The position numbers and the translations under genes are program-made. The notes below the pieces were generated by a model. It was not told the origin of the DNA, did no database searches, and saw only the letters and a list, made by a program, of their open reading frames with translations. Positions 9,190-17,765 of a stretch of DNA of 64,000 bases are shown here, in pieces. Source of the DNA: JALOLG01 sp963776935 (GTDB taxonomy: Bacteria > Actinomycetota > Acidimicrobiia > Acidimicrobiales > Ilumatobacteraceae); assembly GCA_963776935.1 (NCBI GenBank), contig CAVZOP010000001.1:124001-188000 (forward strand). Reading direction: 5' to 3'. The stretch's first letter is position 1, and each line of letters opens with the position of its first letter.

Positions 9190-9561
9190 ATGTCGAAGTC
9201 ACTGATGATCCTGATCGCCGGCCCCTATCGCTCGGGCACCAACGACGAGCCCGACCGGTTGGCGGCAAATCTCGCCGCGCTCGAGTCGGTCTCGTGGCCG
9301 ATCTTCCAGGCCGGTCACGTGCCGATGATCGGGGAGTGGGTCGCCCTCCCGGTGATGCGCGCCGGCGGGTCGGAGGCGGTCGGCGACCCGATCTCCGAGC
9401 AGGTCCTCTACCCCACCGCCGACCGCCTCCTCCAGCACTGCGATGCCGTGCTCCGGCTGCCCGGCGTGTCCACGGGTGCCGACCAGGACGTGCGCATCGC
9501 CACCGAGCGCGGCCTGCCGGTGTACTACCGGATCGAGGACATTCCCGGCGTGGCCAACTGA
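9190..9561 (+). CDS. DUF4406 / nucleoside deoxyribosyltransferase-like protein
   Basis: 123 aa. It opens MSKSLMILIAGPYRSGTND, a GPY pattern shared with DUF4406 and nucleoside 2-deoxyribosyltransferase-like proteins, and has SEQVLYPTADRLLQHCDAVLRLPG and ADQDVRIATERGLPVYY near the end, the usual Rossmann-like core. It may act on a nucleotide or sugar-nucleotide. It is divergent from a DeoR regulator and is the likely target of that regulator (inference from position). Confidence 0.7.
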   Translation: MSKSLMILIAGPYRSGTNDEPDRLAANLAALESVSWPIFQAGHVPMIGEWVALPVMRAGGSEAVGDPISEQVLYPTADRLLQHCDAVLRLPGVSTGADQDVRIATERGLPVYYRIEDIPGVAN

Positions 9562-9698
9562 ACCCCTCCGAGCGCCTTCGTCACGGCCGTCCCCCTCGCA
9601 CGCTGAGAGCGGTGACCGAAGGGTTCGGGGTCGGGAGTTCATCCGCTCGTCATCGGACGGTTGTCCGTTCTTCGATCGGGCGCCGTACGGTCACTGCG

Positions 9699-10460
9699 AT
9701 GACCGATCTCGCGCCAAGTCGCAACGTCGAGCTCGACGGCGTGTTCAACTTCCGCGACCTCGGCGGGTACCCGACCGAGGACGGCCGCTCGCTGCGTTGG
9801 CGCACCCTGTTCAGAGCCGACGGGCTCGGCCGGCTGACGGCTGATGATGTCGAGACGCTGCGTCCGATCGCCCTCAAGACCGTCGTCGACCTCCGGAGGG
9901 CGCACGAGCTCGATGAGCGGGGCCGCTTCCCGTTCGAGTCCTACCCGGTCGCGTTCCACCACCTGCCCGTCATCGACACGACCTGGGATCGGGAGCTCGC
10001 CCGCTCCGAGAACCTGCCCGCCACGGAATTCCTCCACCGGGCGTACACGGCGATGCTCGCCGAGGGCGCACCACGTTTCGCCGCCGCGTTCCGGGTGCTC
10101 GCCGATGCCGACGCCCTCCCAGCCGTGTTCCACTGTGCGGCGGGCAAGGACCGCACCGGGCTGCTGGCCGCGCTGGTGCTCGGTGCGCTCGGCGTCGCGG
10201 CGCACGACATCGTCGACGACTACGCGCTGACGCAGGCGACGATGGAGCGGTTCGTCGCACGTGTGCGGAGCGAGCGCGATGGCGACGCCCTGATCGACTC
10301 GGTGCCGCAGACGTTCTTCGCGGCCGAGCCGGCGGCCATGACCCGCGTGCTCGACGACATCGAACAGGACCACGGTTCCGTGCGTGGGTACGTCCGGGCG
10401 ATCGGTGTCGAATCCGATGTCCTGACCCGGCTCGAAACCCTGTTACTCGTCGACGGCTGA
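9699..10460 (+). CDS. Tyrosine-protein phosphatase (PTP-like, DSP fold)
   Basis: 253 aa. FNFRDLGGYPTEDGRSLRW is the characteristic N-terminal motif of the bacterial PTP family, and the catalytic loop HC146AAGKDR152TG matches HC-x5-R. The ATG at 9699 follows about 140 nt of untranslated sequence. It removes phosphate from tyrosine or phosphoinositide-like substrates; targets unknown. It ends just before a strong terminator shared with the convergent kinase gene. Confidence 0.9.
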   Translation: MTDLAPSRNVELDGVFNFRDLGGYPTEDGRSLRWRTLFRADGLGRLTADDVETLRPIALKTVVDLRRAHELDERGRFPFESYPVAFHHLPVIDTTWDRELARSENLPATEFLHRAYTAMLAEGAPRFAAAFRVLADADALPAVFHCAAGKDRTGLLAALVLGALGVAAHDIVDDYALTQATMERFVARVRSERDGDALIDSVPQTFFAAEPAAMTRVLDDIEQDHGSVRGYVRAIGVESDVLTRLETLLLVDG

Positions 10461-10480
10461 CGCCACATTCCGCGGCTGGG

Positions 10481-10515
10481 TCGGGATCCTCCGCGTGCGA
10501 CGCGGAGGATCCCGA
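10481..10515. terminator. Bidirectional terminator hairpin
   Basis: A perfect 15-bp stem with a 5-nt loop: TCGGGATCCTCCGCG at 10481-10495, TGCGA loop, CGCGGAGGATCCCGA at 10501-10515. It lies between the convergent phosphatase and phosphotransferase genes and can serve both. Confidence 0.85.
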
Positions 10516-10534
10516 CACGAGCGGGTCGACGGCG

Positions 10535-11533
10535 TCAGGCCCGAGGCCGCAACAACAGCAGCGTGTCGTACTCGAGCTCGGGCACGCGGCGACCGCTGGC
10601 CGCCGTCACGATCGAGCGGAAGCTGCCGTCGAGATGAGCGCGTGCCTGACCGGCGAGACCGAGCCCCCACTTCACCGTGCCGTGCACGCGCCACCACTCG
10701 AATCGCCGCTGATCCCACGAGCCACCCGCTCGCTCGTACGCACCGCAAAGCACGTCGACTCCCGCGAACCCGCCGACCGTTCGGGCGTCCTCGCGGAACC
10801 GCCACATGCGCTGACACGGCCAGGCGAGGTCCTCCATCGGATCACCGACGCGGGTTCCCTCCCAGTCGAGGATCGCCCGCAGGCCGTCGTCGCCAACGAT
10901 GATGTTGCCGTTGCGGATGTCGGAGTGGACGATCGCCAGGTCGTCGGGCTCGGGCGGCGCGTTGCGTTCCAGCCATCGAGCGGCGTAGGCGAACACGGGC
11001 GAAGGTTCGGTGAGCAGTTCGAGCTGACCGTCGATGATCGCCAGGCCCGTCTCGATCGGCCCGGCCCCTTCGGGTCGGGGGATCGTCGCCGGCGCCCCAG
11101 CCGGGTCGATCGAGTGCAGTCTCGCCATCGCGTCTCCGAGTTGATCGACGATGCGCTCGCCGAGATCGTGCTCATGGGCGAGGCGCAGGACGCGTCGGGG
11201 CACGGTCTCGCCGTCGACTGCGGTGCTGATGAAGAACGGGCCACCGAGCACGGCGTCGTCGGCGCAGACGTGGTGAACGTGCGGGACCGGCACTCCGGCC
11301 GACTCGGCGAGTTGGCGGACGCCGGCTTCGTCGCGGATGTCGAGCAGCTGGATCGCGGCCGTGGGGATCATCGTGAGGGCGAGGCGATCGGCGGTGCCGT
11401 CGGCCCGCGCCTCGAACAGCGCGTTCACCCGGCGTGCCCCGGTCGACGCGACGGTCAGGCCGTCGACTTCGACCGTGCGTCCCTGTTGCTCCGACAGCCA
11501 GGCCGCCAGCGCCGACCGCAACGTGTCGGCCAT
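10535..11533 (-). CDS. Aminoglycoside phosphotransferase-like kinase (APH/ACAD10-type)
   Basis: 332 aa. The catalytic loop IVHSDIRNGNIIV and the metal-binding ILDWEGTRVGDPMEDLAW place it in the APH/choline-kinase fold. Members next to acyl-CoA dehydrogenase and DUF6285 genes are linked to fatty or hydroxy-acid metabolism rather than antibiotic resistance, which fits here. The start overlaps the stop of the DUF6285 gene (ATGA). No resistance role should be assumed. Confidence 0.86.
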   Translation of the reverse strand: MADTLRSALAAWLSEQQGRTVEVDGLTVASTGARRVNALFEARADGTADRLALTMIPTAAIQLLDIRDEAGVRQLAESAGVPVPHVHHVCADDAVLGGPFFISTAVDGETVPRRVLRLAHEHDLGERIVDQLGDAMARLHSIDPAGAPATIPRPEGAGPIETGLAIIDGQLELLTEPSPVFAYAARWLERNAPPEPDDLAIVHSDIRNGNIIVGDDGLRAILDWEGTRVGDPMEDLAWPCQRMWRFREDARTVGGFAGVDVLCGAYERAGGSWDQRRFEWWRVHGTVKWGLGLAGQARAHLDGSFRSIVTAASGRRVPELEYDTLLLLRPRA

Positions 11534-11934
11534 CAATCGCCGTCCCACTCGTCGTGACCGGGCTTGGCGATCGTGAGGTCGTCGCGCACGGCGGCCATCA
11601 AGGTGCGCCACACACGTTCGTTGGTCACCTCGTCGTCGGCCATGCCGCTGCGGAGCTCGGAGGCGAGCGTGCCGCGCAATGTCGCCAGGTCGAGGTCGCC
11701 GTTCGTGCCCTCGCCGCCGAACTCGTCGAGCAAGGCGGCGATCGCGGCGTGCTCTCGTGACGCCGCGTCGGCGCCGAGACGCAGCTCGCGCTCGACGATG
11801 GCGACCAGGTTCGCCGCCACGCGCGCGTTGTGCTGCACCGGCCCCGACAGGGCCGGCACGACCTCGTCACCGAGCACCTCCATCACCGTCGCCAGGAGCT
11901 CGGCCGCAGTGGGCGGTTGCTGCATGCAGGCCAT
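11533..11934 (-). CDS. DUF6285 protein
   Basis: 133 aa, helical (TAAELLATVMEVLGDEVVPALSG, then VQHNARVAANLVAIVEREL). This pattern is that of DUF6285, a short family that regularly sits with an APH-like kinase and acyl-CoA dehydrogenases. It is coupled to the kinase by a 4-nt overlap. A second in-frame ATG at 11925 would give a protein three residues shorter. Function unknown. Confidence 0.8.
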   Translation of the reverse strand: MACMQQPPTAAELLATVMEVLGDEVVPALSGPVQHNARVAANLVAIVERELRLGADAASREHAAIAALLDEFGGEGTNGDLDLATLRGTLASELRSGMADDEVTNERVWRTLMAAVRDDLTIAKPGHDEWDGD

Positions 11935-11950
11935 CCTGGCCGATCCCCAT

Positions 11951-12002
11951 CGTTCTGTCTGCGTCAGATGAACCCGTGGGCAATCTGAGGCAGACAGTTC
12001 GG
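11951..12002. repeat. Intergenic palindromic repeat, copy 1
   Basis: Arms GTTCTGTCTGCGTCAGATG and CAATCTGAGGCAGACAGTTC around a CCCGTGGG centre. It lies between the DUF6285 start and the end of the acyl-CoA dehydrogenase gene. Six related copies occur in the window, all in the same orientation by their centre sequence. Confidence 0.9.
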
Positions 12003-12013
12003 AATTCGGGGGC

Positions 12014-13162
12014 TCACAGGCCGAGGCCGCGGCCGATGATCTCCTTCATGATCTCGGTGGAGCCGCCGTAGATGCGGGTGACCCGGGCGTCGACGTAGGC
12101 CCTGGCGATCGGGTACTCGGACATGTACCCGTAGCCGCCGTGCAGCTGAACGCCGGCGTCGATGACGCGGCCCTGGAGCTCGCTGCACCAGTACTTCGCC
12201 ATCGCCGCCTCGTCGGCCGTGAGCTCGCCGGCGTTCAGGGCCTGCACGCACCGATCGACGAACACCTCGCCGATGCGGACCTCCGTCGCCATCTCGGCGA
12301 GTTTGAACCGGCTGTTCTGGAAGCTGCCGATCGACTGGCCGAACGCCGTCCGCTCCTTCGCGTAGGCGAGCGTCCACTCGAGCGCCGCGCGCGCGGCGGC
12401 GACGCCGGCGATCGCGATCGACAGCCGTTCCCGCGGCAGGTTCGTGACGAGCTGCAGGAACCCCTCTCCCTCGACACCAAGACGGTTCGCCACCGGCACC
12501 CGCACGTCGGTGAAGAACAGCTCGGCGGTGTCCTGCGAGTGCATGCCGATCTTGTCGAGGTTGCGGCCGCGTTCGAAGCCCTCCATGCCACGTTCGAGCA
12601 CGATCAGCGACATGCCGCGGTGGCGCTGCGACGGGTCGGTCTTGACGGCCGTGATCACGAGATCGGCGTTGATGCCATTGGTGATGAACGTCTTCGAGCC
12701 GTTGACGACGTAGACGTCGCCGTCGCGAATGGCGGTCGTGCCCATCGACGCCAGGTCGGAACCCATCCCGGGCTCGGTCATGGCGATCGCCGTGATCGCC
12801 GCTCCTGAACAGGCCCCCGGCAACCACCGCTGCTTCTGCTCGTCGTTCGTCAGGTCACGGAGGTACGGCATCGCCACGTCGTTGTGGAGCGTGATCCCGA
12901 GTCCCGCTCCGCCGGCGCCGGCGGCGGCCATCTCCTCACTGATGATGAGGTTGTAGGCGAAGTCCTCGACCCCTCCCCCGCCGTACTCCTCCGGCACGTC
13001 CATGCCGAGGAACCCGCTCGCACCGGCCGCCGCGAACAATGCGCGGTCGACGGCCCCGGCGTTCTCCCACTCGGCGATGTTCGGCACGACCTCCTTGTCG
13101 ACGAACTGCCGCACACTCTCGCGGAACATCTGATGCGATTCGTCGAACAACGTCCTCTCCAT
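12014..13162 (-). CDS. Acyl-CoA dehydrogenase
   Basis: 382 aa. It shows AMTEPGMGSDLASMGT, NGSKTFITNGINADL, and the C-terminal GGYGYMSEYPIARAYVDAR with RIYGGSTEIMKEIIGR, the glutamate region typical of short/long-chain acyl-CoA dehydrogenases. The reading frame remains open upstream to 13540, but that part runs through a palindromic repeat and lacks similarity, so ATG 13162 is used. It is followed downstream by DUF6285 and the APH-like kinase, together forming a probable acyl-CoA unit bracketed by two repeat copies. Confidence 0.9.
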   Translation of the reverse strand: MERTLFDESHQMFRESVRQFVDKEVVPNIAEWENAGAVDRALFAAAGASGFLGMDVPEEYGGGGVEDFAYNLIISEEMAAAGAGGAGLGITLHNDVAMPYLRDLTNDEQKQRWLPGACSGAAITAIAMTEPGMGSDLASMGTTAIRDGDVYVVNGSKTFITNGINADLVITAVKTDPSQRHRGMSLIVLERGMEGFERGRNLDKIGMHSQDTAELFFTDVRVPVANRLGVEGEGFLQLVTNLPRERLSIAIAGVAAARAALEWTLAYAKERTAFGQSIGSFQNSRFKLAEMATEVRIGEVFVDRCVQALNAGELTADEAAMAKYWCSELQGRVIDAGVQLHGGYGYMSEYPIARAYVDARVTRIYGGSTEIMKEIIGRGLGL

Positions 13163-13190
13163 CGCCCTCAATCTACGAGCATCCACCCCC

Positions 13191-13242
13191 CGAACTGTCT
13201 GCTTCAGATTGCCCGTGGCCACATCTGAGGCAGACAGTTCGA
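13191..13242. repeat. Intergenic palindromic repeat, copy 2
   Basis: Arms CGAACTGTCTGCTTCAGATT and CATCTGAGGCAGACAGTTCG around GCCCGTGGCCA. It is 29 nt upstream of the acyl-CoA dehydrogenase start and 54 nt upstream of the divergent secreted protein gene. Confidence 0.9.
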
Positions 13243-13295
13243 GGGTTTCGGCGGGTTTCGGGGAACCGATCGGGGGTGGGCGGGGTAGGACGGGT

Positions 13296-13814
13296 ATGAA
13301 GCGACTTCTCAGGGTGCTCGTGTCGTCAGCCCTCCTCGCCGTCCCGTTCGTCGCCGGATCGAATGCGGCCGCCGGGGGTTGGGCCGTCAGCACGCTCGAC
13401 GAGGTGCCGGCCCCGGCGCCGCGCGAGAAGGTGACAGTCGGGTTCACGATCCGCCAACACGGTGTGACGCCCGTGAACATCGACGACGTGGGCGTCGAGG
13501 TCACCGGCCCATCCGGCGACATCGAGTTCTTCGCCGCCACGCAACAGGGCGCCGTGGGCCACTACGTGGCGGACGTCGTGTTCGGCGAGTCGGGCGTGCA
13601 CACGTGGGCGATCCGCCAGGGCTGGTTCGCCGACCACGAGCTCGGCACGATCGACACGTCGTCCGGAGCCACCAGTGCGACGGGTGGTGGCGGCACGTCG
13701 TCGAGCACACAGTTCCTGCGGTTCGGCATGCCGACACTCGCGCTGGCGCTCGCCGCGTACGCAGCGTCCGACGCGATCCGATCCCGCCGGCGCCGCGCCA
13801 CGGTCGCTGCGTGA
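13296..13814 (+). CDS. Secreted Ig-like protein with C-terminal membrane segment
   Basis: 172 aa. An N-terminal signal peptide (MKRLLRVLVSSALLAVPFVAGSNAAAGG) precedes a beta-rich domain (EKVTVGFTIRQHGVTPVN) resembling YtkA/FixH-like copper or Ig-like domains. A Gly/Ser/Thr linker then leads to a C-terminal hydrophobic segment ending in RSRRRRA, a membrane anchor. Its stop overlaps the start of a cytochrome c gene (GTGA), so both are exported and probably act together. Confidence 0.72.
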   Translation: MKRLLRVLVSSALLAVPFVAGSNAAAGGWAVSTLDEVPAPAPREKVTVGFTIRQHGVTPVNIDDVGVEVTGPSGDIEFFAATQQGAVGHYVADVVFGESGVHTWAIRQGWFADHELGTIDTSSGATSATGGGGTSSSTQFLRFGMPTLALALAAYAASDAIRSRRRRATVAA

Positions 13815-14221
13815 CCAAGCGAGGCGTCGCGTCCGCGTTGGGCGCGCTGCTCGCCGTCGCCGCCACGTGGATCGGATGGCGCGACGATGGATCGGAGCGC
13901 GTCCGTGCCGCGCCGCCTGTCGACGGTCAGACGCTGTTCCACGCCAAGGGATGCGCGACGTGTCACACCGGACCGACGTCGACGGCCACGATGGGCGAGT
14001 TCCCCTCACTCGCGGCGGCCTCGTCATGGGCCGGGTCGCGTCGAGCGGGTCTGTCGGCGGAGGAGTACCTGGATGAATCGATCCGTGAACCGTGGGCGTT
14101 CATCTCCCCCGAGTTCAACGAATCCGGGTTCAACGCATCCGGACCGACAACGGCAATGCCAGAGCTCGGCTTGTCCGACGCCGAACGTGACGCGGTGGTG
14201 TCGTTCTTGCTCGGGGGATGA
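13811..14221 (+). CDS. Small exported c-type cytochrome
   Basis: 136 aa from GTG, with one haem motif C48ATC51H52 and a distal methionine near TTAMPELGLSDAERDAVVSFL, the usual class I cytochrome c ending. The N-terminal hydrophobic segment (ASALGALLAVAATWIGW) anchors or exports it. It is coupled to the secreted protein gene and is followed 29 nt later by an ECF sigma factor; a role in envelope redox chemistry is likely but unproven. Confidence 0.85.
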   Translation: MTKRGVASALGALLAVAATWIGWRDDGSERVRAAPPVDGQTLFHAKGCATCHTGPTSTATMGEFPSLAAASSWAGSRRAGLSAEEYLDESIREPWAFISPEFNESGFNASGPTTAMPELGLSDAERDAVVSFLLGG

Positions 14222-14250
14222 CGGCGCGGGAGCCGATCGGATAGGACAGG

Positions 14251-14859
14251 TTGATCAGCGAACTCGAACAGGGATTGGTGCGCCGGGTCCAAGAGGGCGA
14301 CGCGGCCGCCTTCGAGGAGCTCTTGACGGCCCATCGGTCCAGCGCGTTCAGGGTCGCGACGGTCGTGCTCGGCAGCGCCCATGGCGCCGACGACGTCGTC
14401 CAGGACGCGAGCGTCCGCGCCTGGCGCTCGATCGCCGGCGTCGACGCCGAGCGCGGGTTCCGACCGTGGTACCTGCGCGTCGTCGCCAACACGGCGCGCA
14501 ACGATCGCCGCTCGCGAGGCCGGCGTGCAGCGCTGGTCCTCCGCCTGGCGACGCAACCCGGCCGTGACATGCCCGACCCGGAGGAGCACGCGGTGACCGA
14601 CGCCGATCGCCGTCGCGTCATCGAAGCCATGAACCACCTCGGCCGTGACGACCGGCTGGTGATCGCCCTGCGGCACTTCGAGCAACTGTCCGAGAACGAG
14701 ATCGCCGACGTGCTCGGATGCGCCAACGGCACGGTGAAGTCGCGTCTGTCGCGGGCGATGTCGCGGCTGCGGACCCAGCTCATCCACGACGCCCAATTCC
14801 ACGATGGCGCCCAATCACACGATGGCGCCCAGTTCCACGACGATGAAGGTGAGCGATGA
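14251..14859 (+). CDS. ECF-type RNA polymerase sigma factor
   Basis: 202 aa from a TTG start. Region 2 (AAAFEELLTAHRSSAFRVA, then GADDVVQDASVRAWRSI) and region 4 (LSENEIADVLGCANGTVKSRLSRAMSRLR) are both present. The C-terminus is unusual: after region 4 it carries an HDAQFHDGAQSHDGAQFHDD stretch encoded by an 18-bp imperfect direct repeat. The stop overlaps the next gene (ATGA), which encodes a membrane protein with anti-sigma architecture. Confidence 0.9.
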   Translation: MISELEQGLVRRVQEGDAAAFEELLTAHRSSAFRVATVVLGSAHGADDVVQDASVRAWRSIAGVDAERGFRPWYLRVVANTARNDRRSRGRRAALVLRLATQPGRDMPDPEEHAVTDADRRRVIEAMNHLGRDDRLVIALRHFEQLSENEIADVLGCANGTVKSRLSRAMSRLRTQLIHDAQFHDGAQSHDGAQFHDDEGER

Positions 14860-15563
14860 TCGAACCCTGGTCGGACGCACGGCTGGCGCAGGTCCTGGCC
14901 AGCGTCGGGGAACATCTCGACACCGATCCGGCGACCGCGATGGCACCGTCCCCGGTCGTCAGCCGGCTCCGTCCGGCGTGGCCGGCGCGACGCTGGCTGG
15001 CGGTGGCGGCCGCGATCACGGCGGTGGTGGTCGCCGCCACGCTCGCGATCGCTCCGGTCCGAGAGGCGGTCGCCGATTTCCTCGGCATCGGGTCGACGAG
15101 CGTCGACGTGGTCCCCGAACCGCAAGCCGACCCGAGCGACCTGCCGACGATCGACGAAGGGCTGATCGACATCAGCCGGTCAGCCGCTGAGTCCCGGCTG
15201 GGGCACGCGCTGCCCGACATCGCCGGCACACCGCTCGGCGAACCCGATCGCATCGCATCGATGCCCGAGGGCGGCGTGCTCCTCGTGTGGCGGGACGGCG
15301 CCACGACGCTGTGGATCCACGGCGCCATGATGCCGACCGAGGACCTCTACCTGAAGCTGATCGACTCCGGTCAGGACGCCGCGCCGATCGAGGGTCTCGG
15401 CGACGCGGCGCTGATGGTGACCGGCGATCACATCCTCGAGACCCCGTTCCGGCGCGTCAGGGCCGGCACCGTCGTGTTGTGGACCGATGCCGACACCGAG
15501 TACCGCCTCGAATCCGATCTCGACCCGTCGACGATGCTCGAAATCGCCCACGCCCTCGACTGA
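14856..15563 (+). CDS. Single-pass membrane protein, probable anti-sigma factor
   Basis: 235 aa with a short cytoplasmic part, one transmembrane segment around residues 48-66 (WLAVAAAITAVVVAATLAI), and an external domain resembling DUF4367-type sensors. The 4-nt overlap with the ECF sigma gene is the classic sigma/anti-sigma arrangement. No zinc HxxxCxxC motif is seen, so it is not a ZAS-type anti-sigma. Role inferred from context. Confidence 0.68.
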   Translation: MIEPWSDARLAQVLASVGEHLDTDPATAMAPSPVVSRLRPAWPARRWLAVAAAITAVVVAATLAIAPVREAVADFLGIGSTSVDVVPEPQADPSDLPTIDEGLIDISRSAAESRLGHALPDIAGTPLGEPDRIASMPEGGVLLVWRDGATTLWIHGAMMPTEDLYLKLIDSGQDAAPIEGLGDAALMVTGDHILETPFRRVRAGTVVLWTDADTEYRLESDLDPSTMLEIAHALD

Positions 15564-15580
15564 ACCCAAACCCAACCCGG

Positions 15581-15632
15581 CGAACTGTCTGCTTCAGACT
15601 GCCCGTCGGCTCGTTTCAAGCAGACAGAACGG
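15581..15632. repeat. Intergenic palindromic repeat, copy 3
   Basis: Left arm CGAACTGTCTGCTTCAGACT; right arm CGTTTCAAGCAGACAGAACG; centre GCCCGTCGG. It lies between the convergent anti-sigma and PfkB genes, 4 nt before the PfkB stop, where it could act as a shared terminator. Confidence 0.88.
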
Positions 15633-15636
15633 GGGT

Positions 15637-16644
15637 TCAGGAGCCGAAGTTGCCGACGCGGTCGGCAGATATGGCGTCGCGGGTGGCGTCGTCGAGGGCG
15701 GTGACCTCGACGAGCGGGGCCATCGCCTCGATGACGTCCCGGGCGCCCGTCGCCAGGCCGCGGCGGACGACGGTCGCCGCGCCCGACGCGGCGGCCAACC
15801 GGAGCCCGTCGATCGTCGGCATCGCCCGTGCGGAGGCGACGCCGAGGGCGGCCGTCATCGAGTCGCCGCCGCCGCGGCCGTCGACCACGACGACCGTCGG
15901 TGCCCCGACCTCGAACAACAGCCCATGGATGCTGGCCACCGTGGTCTCTGCGCCACGCGACACGACGGCGCCCTTCGCGCCGGCCTCTTGCAGGCGCTCG
16001 ATGGCACGAAGGATGTCGGCCAGTTCGTTCGAGTCGGCCCAGCCGTCGCGCTCCAACTCCTCGTCACTCACCTTGACCAGCGACGGCCCACCCTCGAGCA
16101 CCGCTCGGAGCGAGCCGCCGGACAGGTCGGCGATCACCTCGACGCCGGCGTGTCGCAGGTCGCTGGCCAGCCGGCCGTACACGTCGTCGGGGATGACCTC
16201 CTTGACGTGCGACCCGGCGAGGATGCACGTGCCCGCCGAGAGGGCCGCCGCCATCGTGATCGAGTACAGCTCGTCCAGCTCGTGTCGCGAGAGCGCGGAC
16301 GGCGGCACGTCGACGAGCTCGACGCGGTCGCCGCCGCGCCGGTCGTGCACGTATCCGCCGTTCCATGATTCGGAGCGGATCGAGCGCACCTCGAGCTCCT
16401 CGAGCTCGGCGAGGAACCGCGCCACTTGGCCGGTCTCGCCGCCGAACACGGCACACAGTTGCGGGCGCAACCCGAGCGTCCGCACCATCCGCGCGATCCA
16501 CAATCCCTGCCCACCGACGTGGACGTGGAGCTGGTCGTGCTCGTGCACGTCGTGTTCGACCGTCACCGTGAGCAACGGCGACGGTGCGAAGACGCACAGT
16601 GACTCGGGTTCGTCGTGCTGTGCGTCGGCGTCGGTGGATGTCAT
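15637..16644 (-). CDS. PfkB-family carbohydrate kinase
   Basis: 335 aa. The N-terminal substrate motif GGQGLWIARMVRTLG resembles 1-phosphofructokinase/tagatose-6-phosphate kinase, and the C-terminal ATP/anion-hole motif is VVDGRGGGDSMTAALG, where GGGD replaces the usual GAGD but keeps the catalytic Asp. It phosphorylates a sugar or sugar phosphate with ATP; substrate unknown. Transcribed alone, divergent from a homocysteine methyltransferase-like gene. Confidence 0.84.
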   Translation of the reverse strand: MTSTDADAQHDEPESLCVFAPSPLLTVTVEHDVHEHDQLHVHVGGQGLWIARMVRTLGLRPQLCAVFGGETGQVARFLAELEELEVRSIRSESWNGGYVHDRRGGDRVELVDVPPSALSRHELDELYSITMAAALSAGTCILAGSHVKEVIPDDVYGRLASDLRHAGVEVIADLSGGSLRAVLEGGPSLVKVSDEELERDGWADSNELADILRAIERLQEAGAKGAVVSRGAETTVASIHGLLFEVGAPTVVVVDGRGGGDSMTAALGVASARAMPTIDGLRLAAASGAATVVRRGLATGARDVIEAMAPLVEVTALDDATRDAISADRVGNFGS

Positions 16645-16784
16645 CCGGGAATGATTGCCGATTCCGCCGCCGACCTAACCGGGAGTCGACCGGCGTTTGC
16701 GCTGCAGGTCGATGGGTGTGGTCAGCTCGTGTCGCCGCCAATATGTCGTGCAACGACGAGCACACGATCTCGGGGGTCACAACG

Positions 16785-17732
16785 ATGTCGACATACCGCA
16801 CCAACCTGCCGCAAATGAGCGCTGACGTGTTCCTCACCGACGGCGGGATCGAGACCACGCTCATCTTCGACGACGGGCTCGACCTGCCCGACTTCGCCGC
16901 GTTCATCCTCCTCGACGATCACGCCGGTCGGGAAGCACTCGTGCGCTACTTCGACAGCTACGCCGCGATCGCGGTGCGCGACGGTGTCGGCGTCGTCCTC
17001 GAGACACCGACCTGGCGGGCGAACCCCGACTGGGCGGCACGGCGCGGCTACAGCCTCGAGCAGCTCGACGCCGCCAACCGCGACGCCGTCGAACTGCTCC
17101 TCGAGACGCGGCGGCGGCACGAGGCCGCCGACAGCCCGATCGTGATCAGCGGGTGCATCGGACCACGCGGCGACGGCTACCAGCCGGGAGCGCTGATGCC
17201 GGCCGACGAAGCCGCGGCGTACCACTCGCGCCAGGCATCCGTGTTCGCCGACGTAGGCGCCGACCTGATCACGGCGATCACGATGACCTATCCGGCGGAG
17301 GCGATCGGTGTCACCGAGGCCGCACGCGCGGCAGAGATGCCGGTGGTGATCTCGTTCACGGTCGAGACCGATGGAACACTGCCGACCGGCCGATCGCTCG
17401 CCGAGGCCATCGAGACCGTCGACGAGGCAACCGGTGCGTACGCGACCTACTACATGATCAACTGCGCCCACCCGACCCACTTCGCCCACATGCTCGACGC
17501 CGACCAGCCGTGGGCCGCCCGGATCCGCGGCATCCGCGCCAACGCCTCGAAGATGAGCCACGCCGAGCTCGACGAGGCGGAGACGCTCGACGGCGGCGAC
17601 CCCGACGAGCTGGCGCAGGACTACCGCACGTTGCGGGCCGCCCTCCCTCACCTGACGGTGCTGGGCGGGTGCTGCGGCACGAACCACCACCACATCTCGG
17701 CGATCAGCTCCGAGTTCAGTTCGGCGCGTTGA
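16785..17732 (+). CDS. Homocysteine S-methyltransferase family protein
   Basis: 315 aa TIM-barrel. It has FLTDGGIETTLIF at the N-terminus, NCAHPTHF (first zinc Cys) and GGCCGTNHHH (the Cys pair) near the C-terminus, the three zinc ligands of the family. It transfers a methyl group from S-methylmethionine or a related donor to a thiol such as homocysteine. ATG 16785 has a GGGGG run upstream; an in-frame ATG at 16743 is an alternative. No riboswitch is visible upstream. Confidence 0.88.
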   Translation: MSTYRTNLPQMSADVFLTDGGIETTLIFDDGLDLPDFAAFILLDDHAGREALVRYFDSYAAIAVRDGVGVVLETPTWRANPDWAARRGYSLEQLDAANRDAVELLLETRRRHEAADSPIVISGCIGPRGDGYQPGALMPADEAAAYHSRQASVFADVGADLITAITMTYPAEAIGVTEAARAAEMPVVISFTVETDGTLPTGRSLAEAIETVDEATGAYATYYMINCAHPTHFAHMLDADQPWAARIRGIRANASKMSHAELDEAETLDGGDPDELAQDYRTLRAALPHLTVLGGCCGTNHHHISAISSEFSSAR

Positions 17733-17765
17733 CGGCGAGCCGGCCGGACGCGCCGACCACGACGC

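Noticed and set aside
10535..11533. Antibiotic-resistance phosphotransferase
   Set aside because: The APH fold is present, but its linkage to DUF6285 and acyl-CoA dehydrogenase points to metabolic kinase function.
13163..13540. N-terminal extension of the acyl-CoA dehydrogenase
   Set aside because: The extension is encoded by a palindromic repeat and by antisense of the secreted protein gene; the family start fits ATG 13162.
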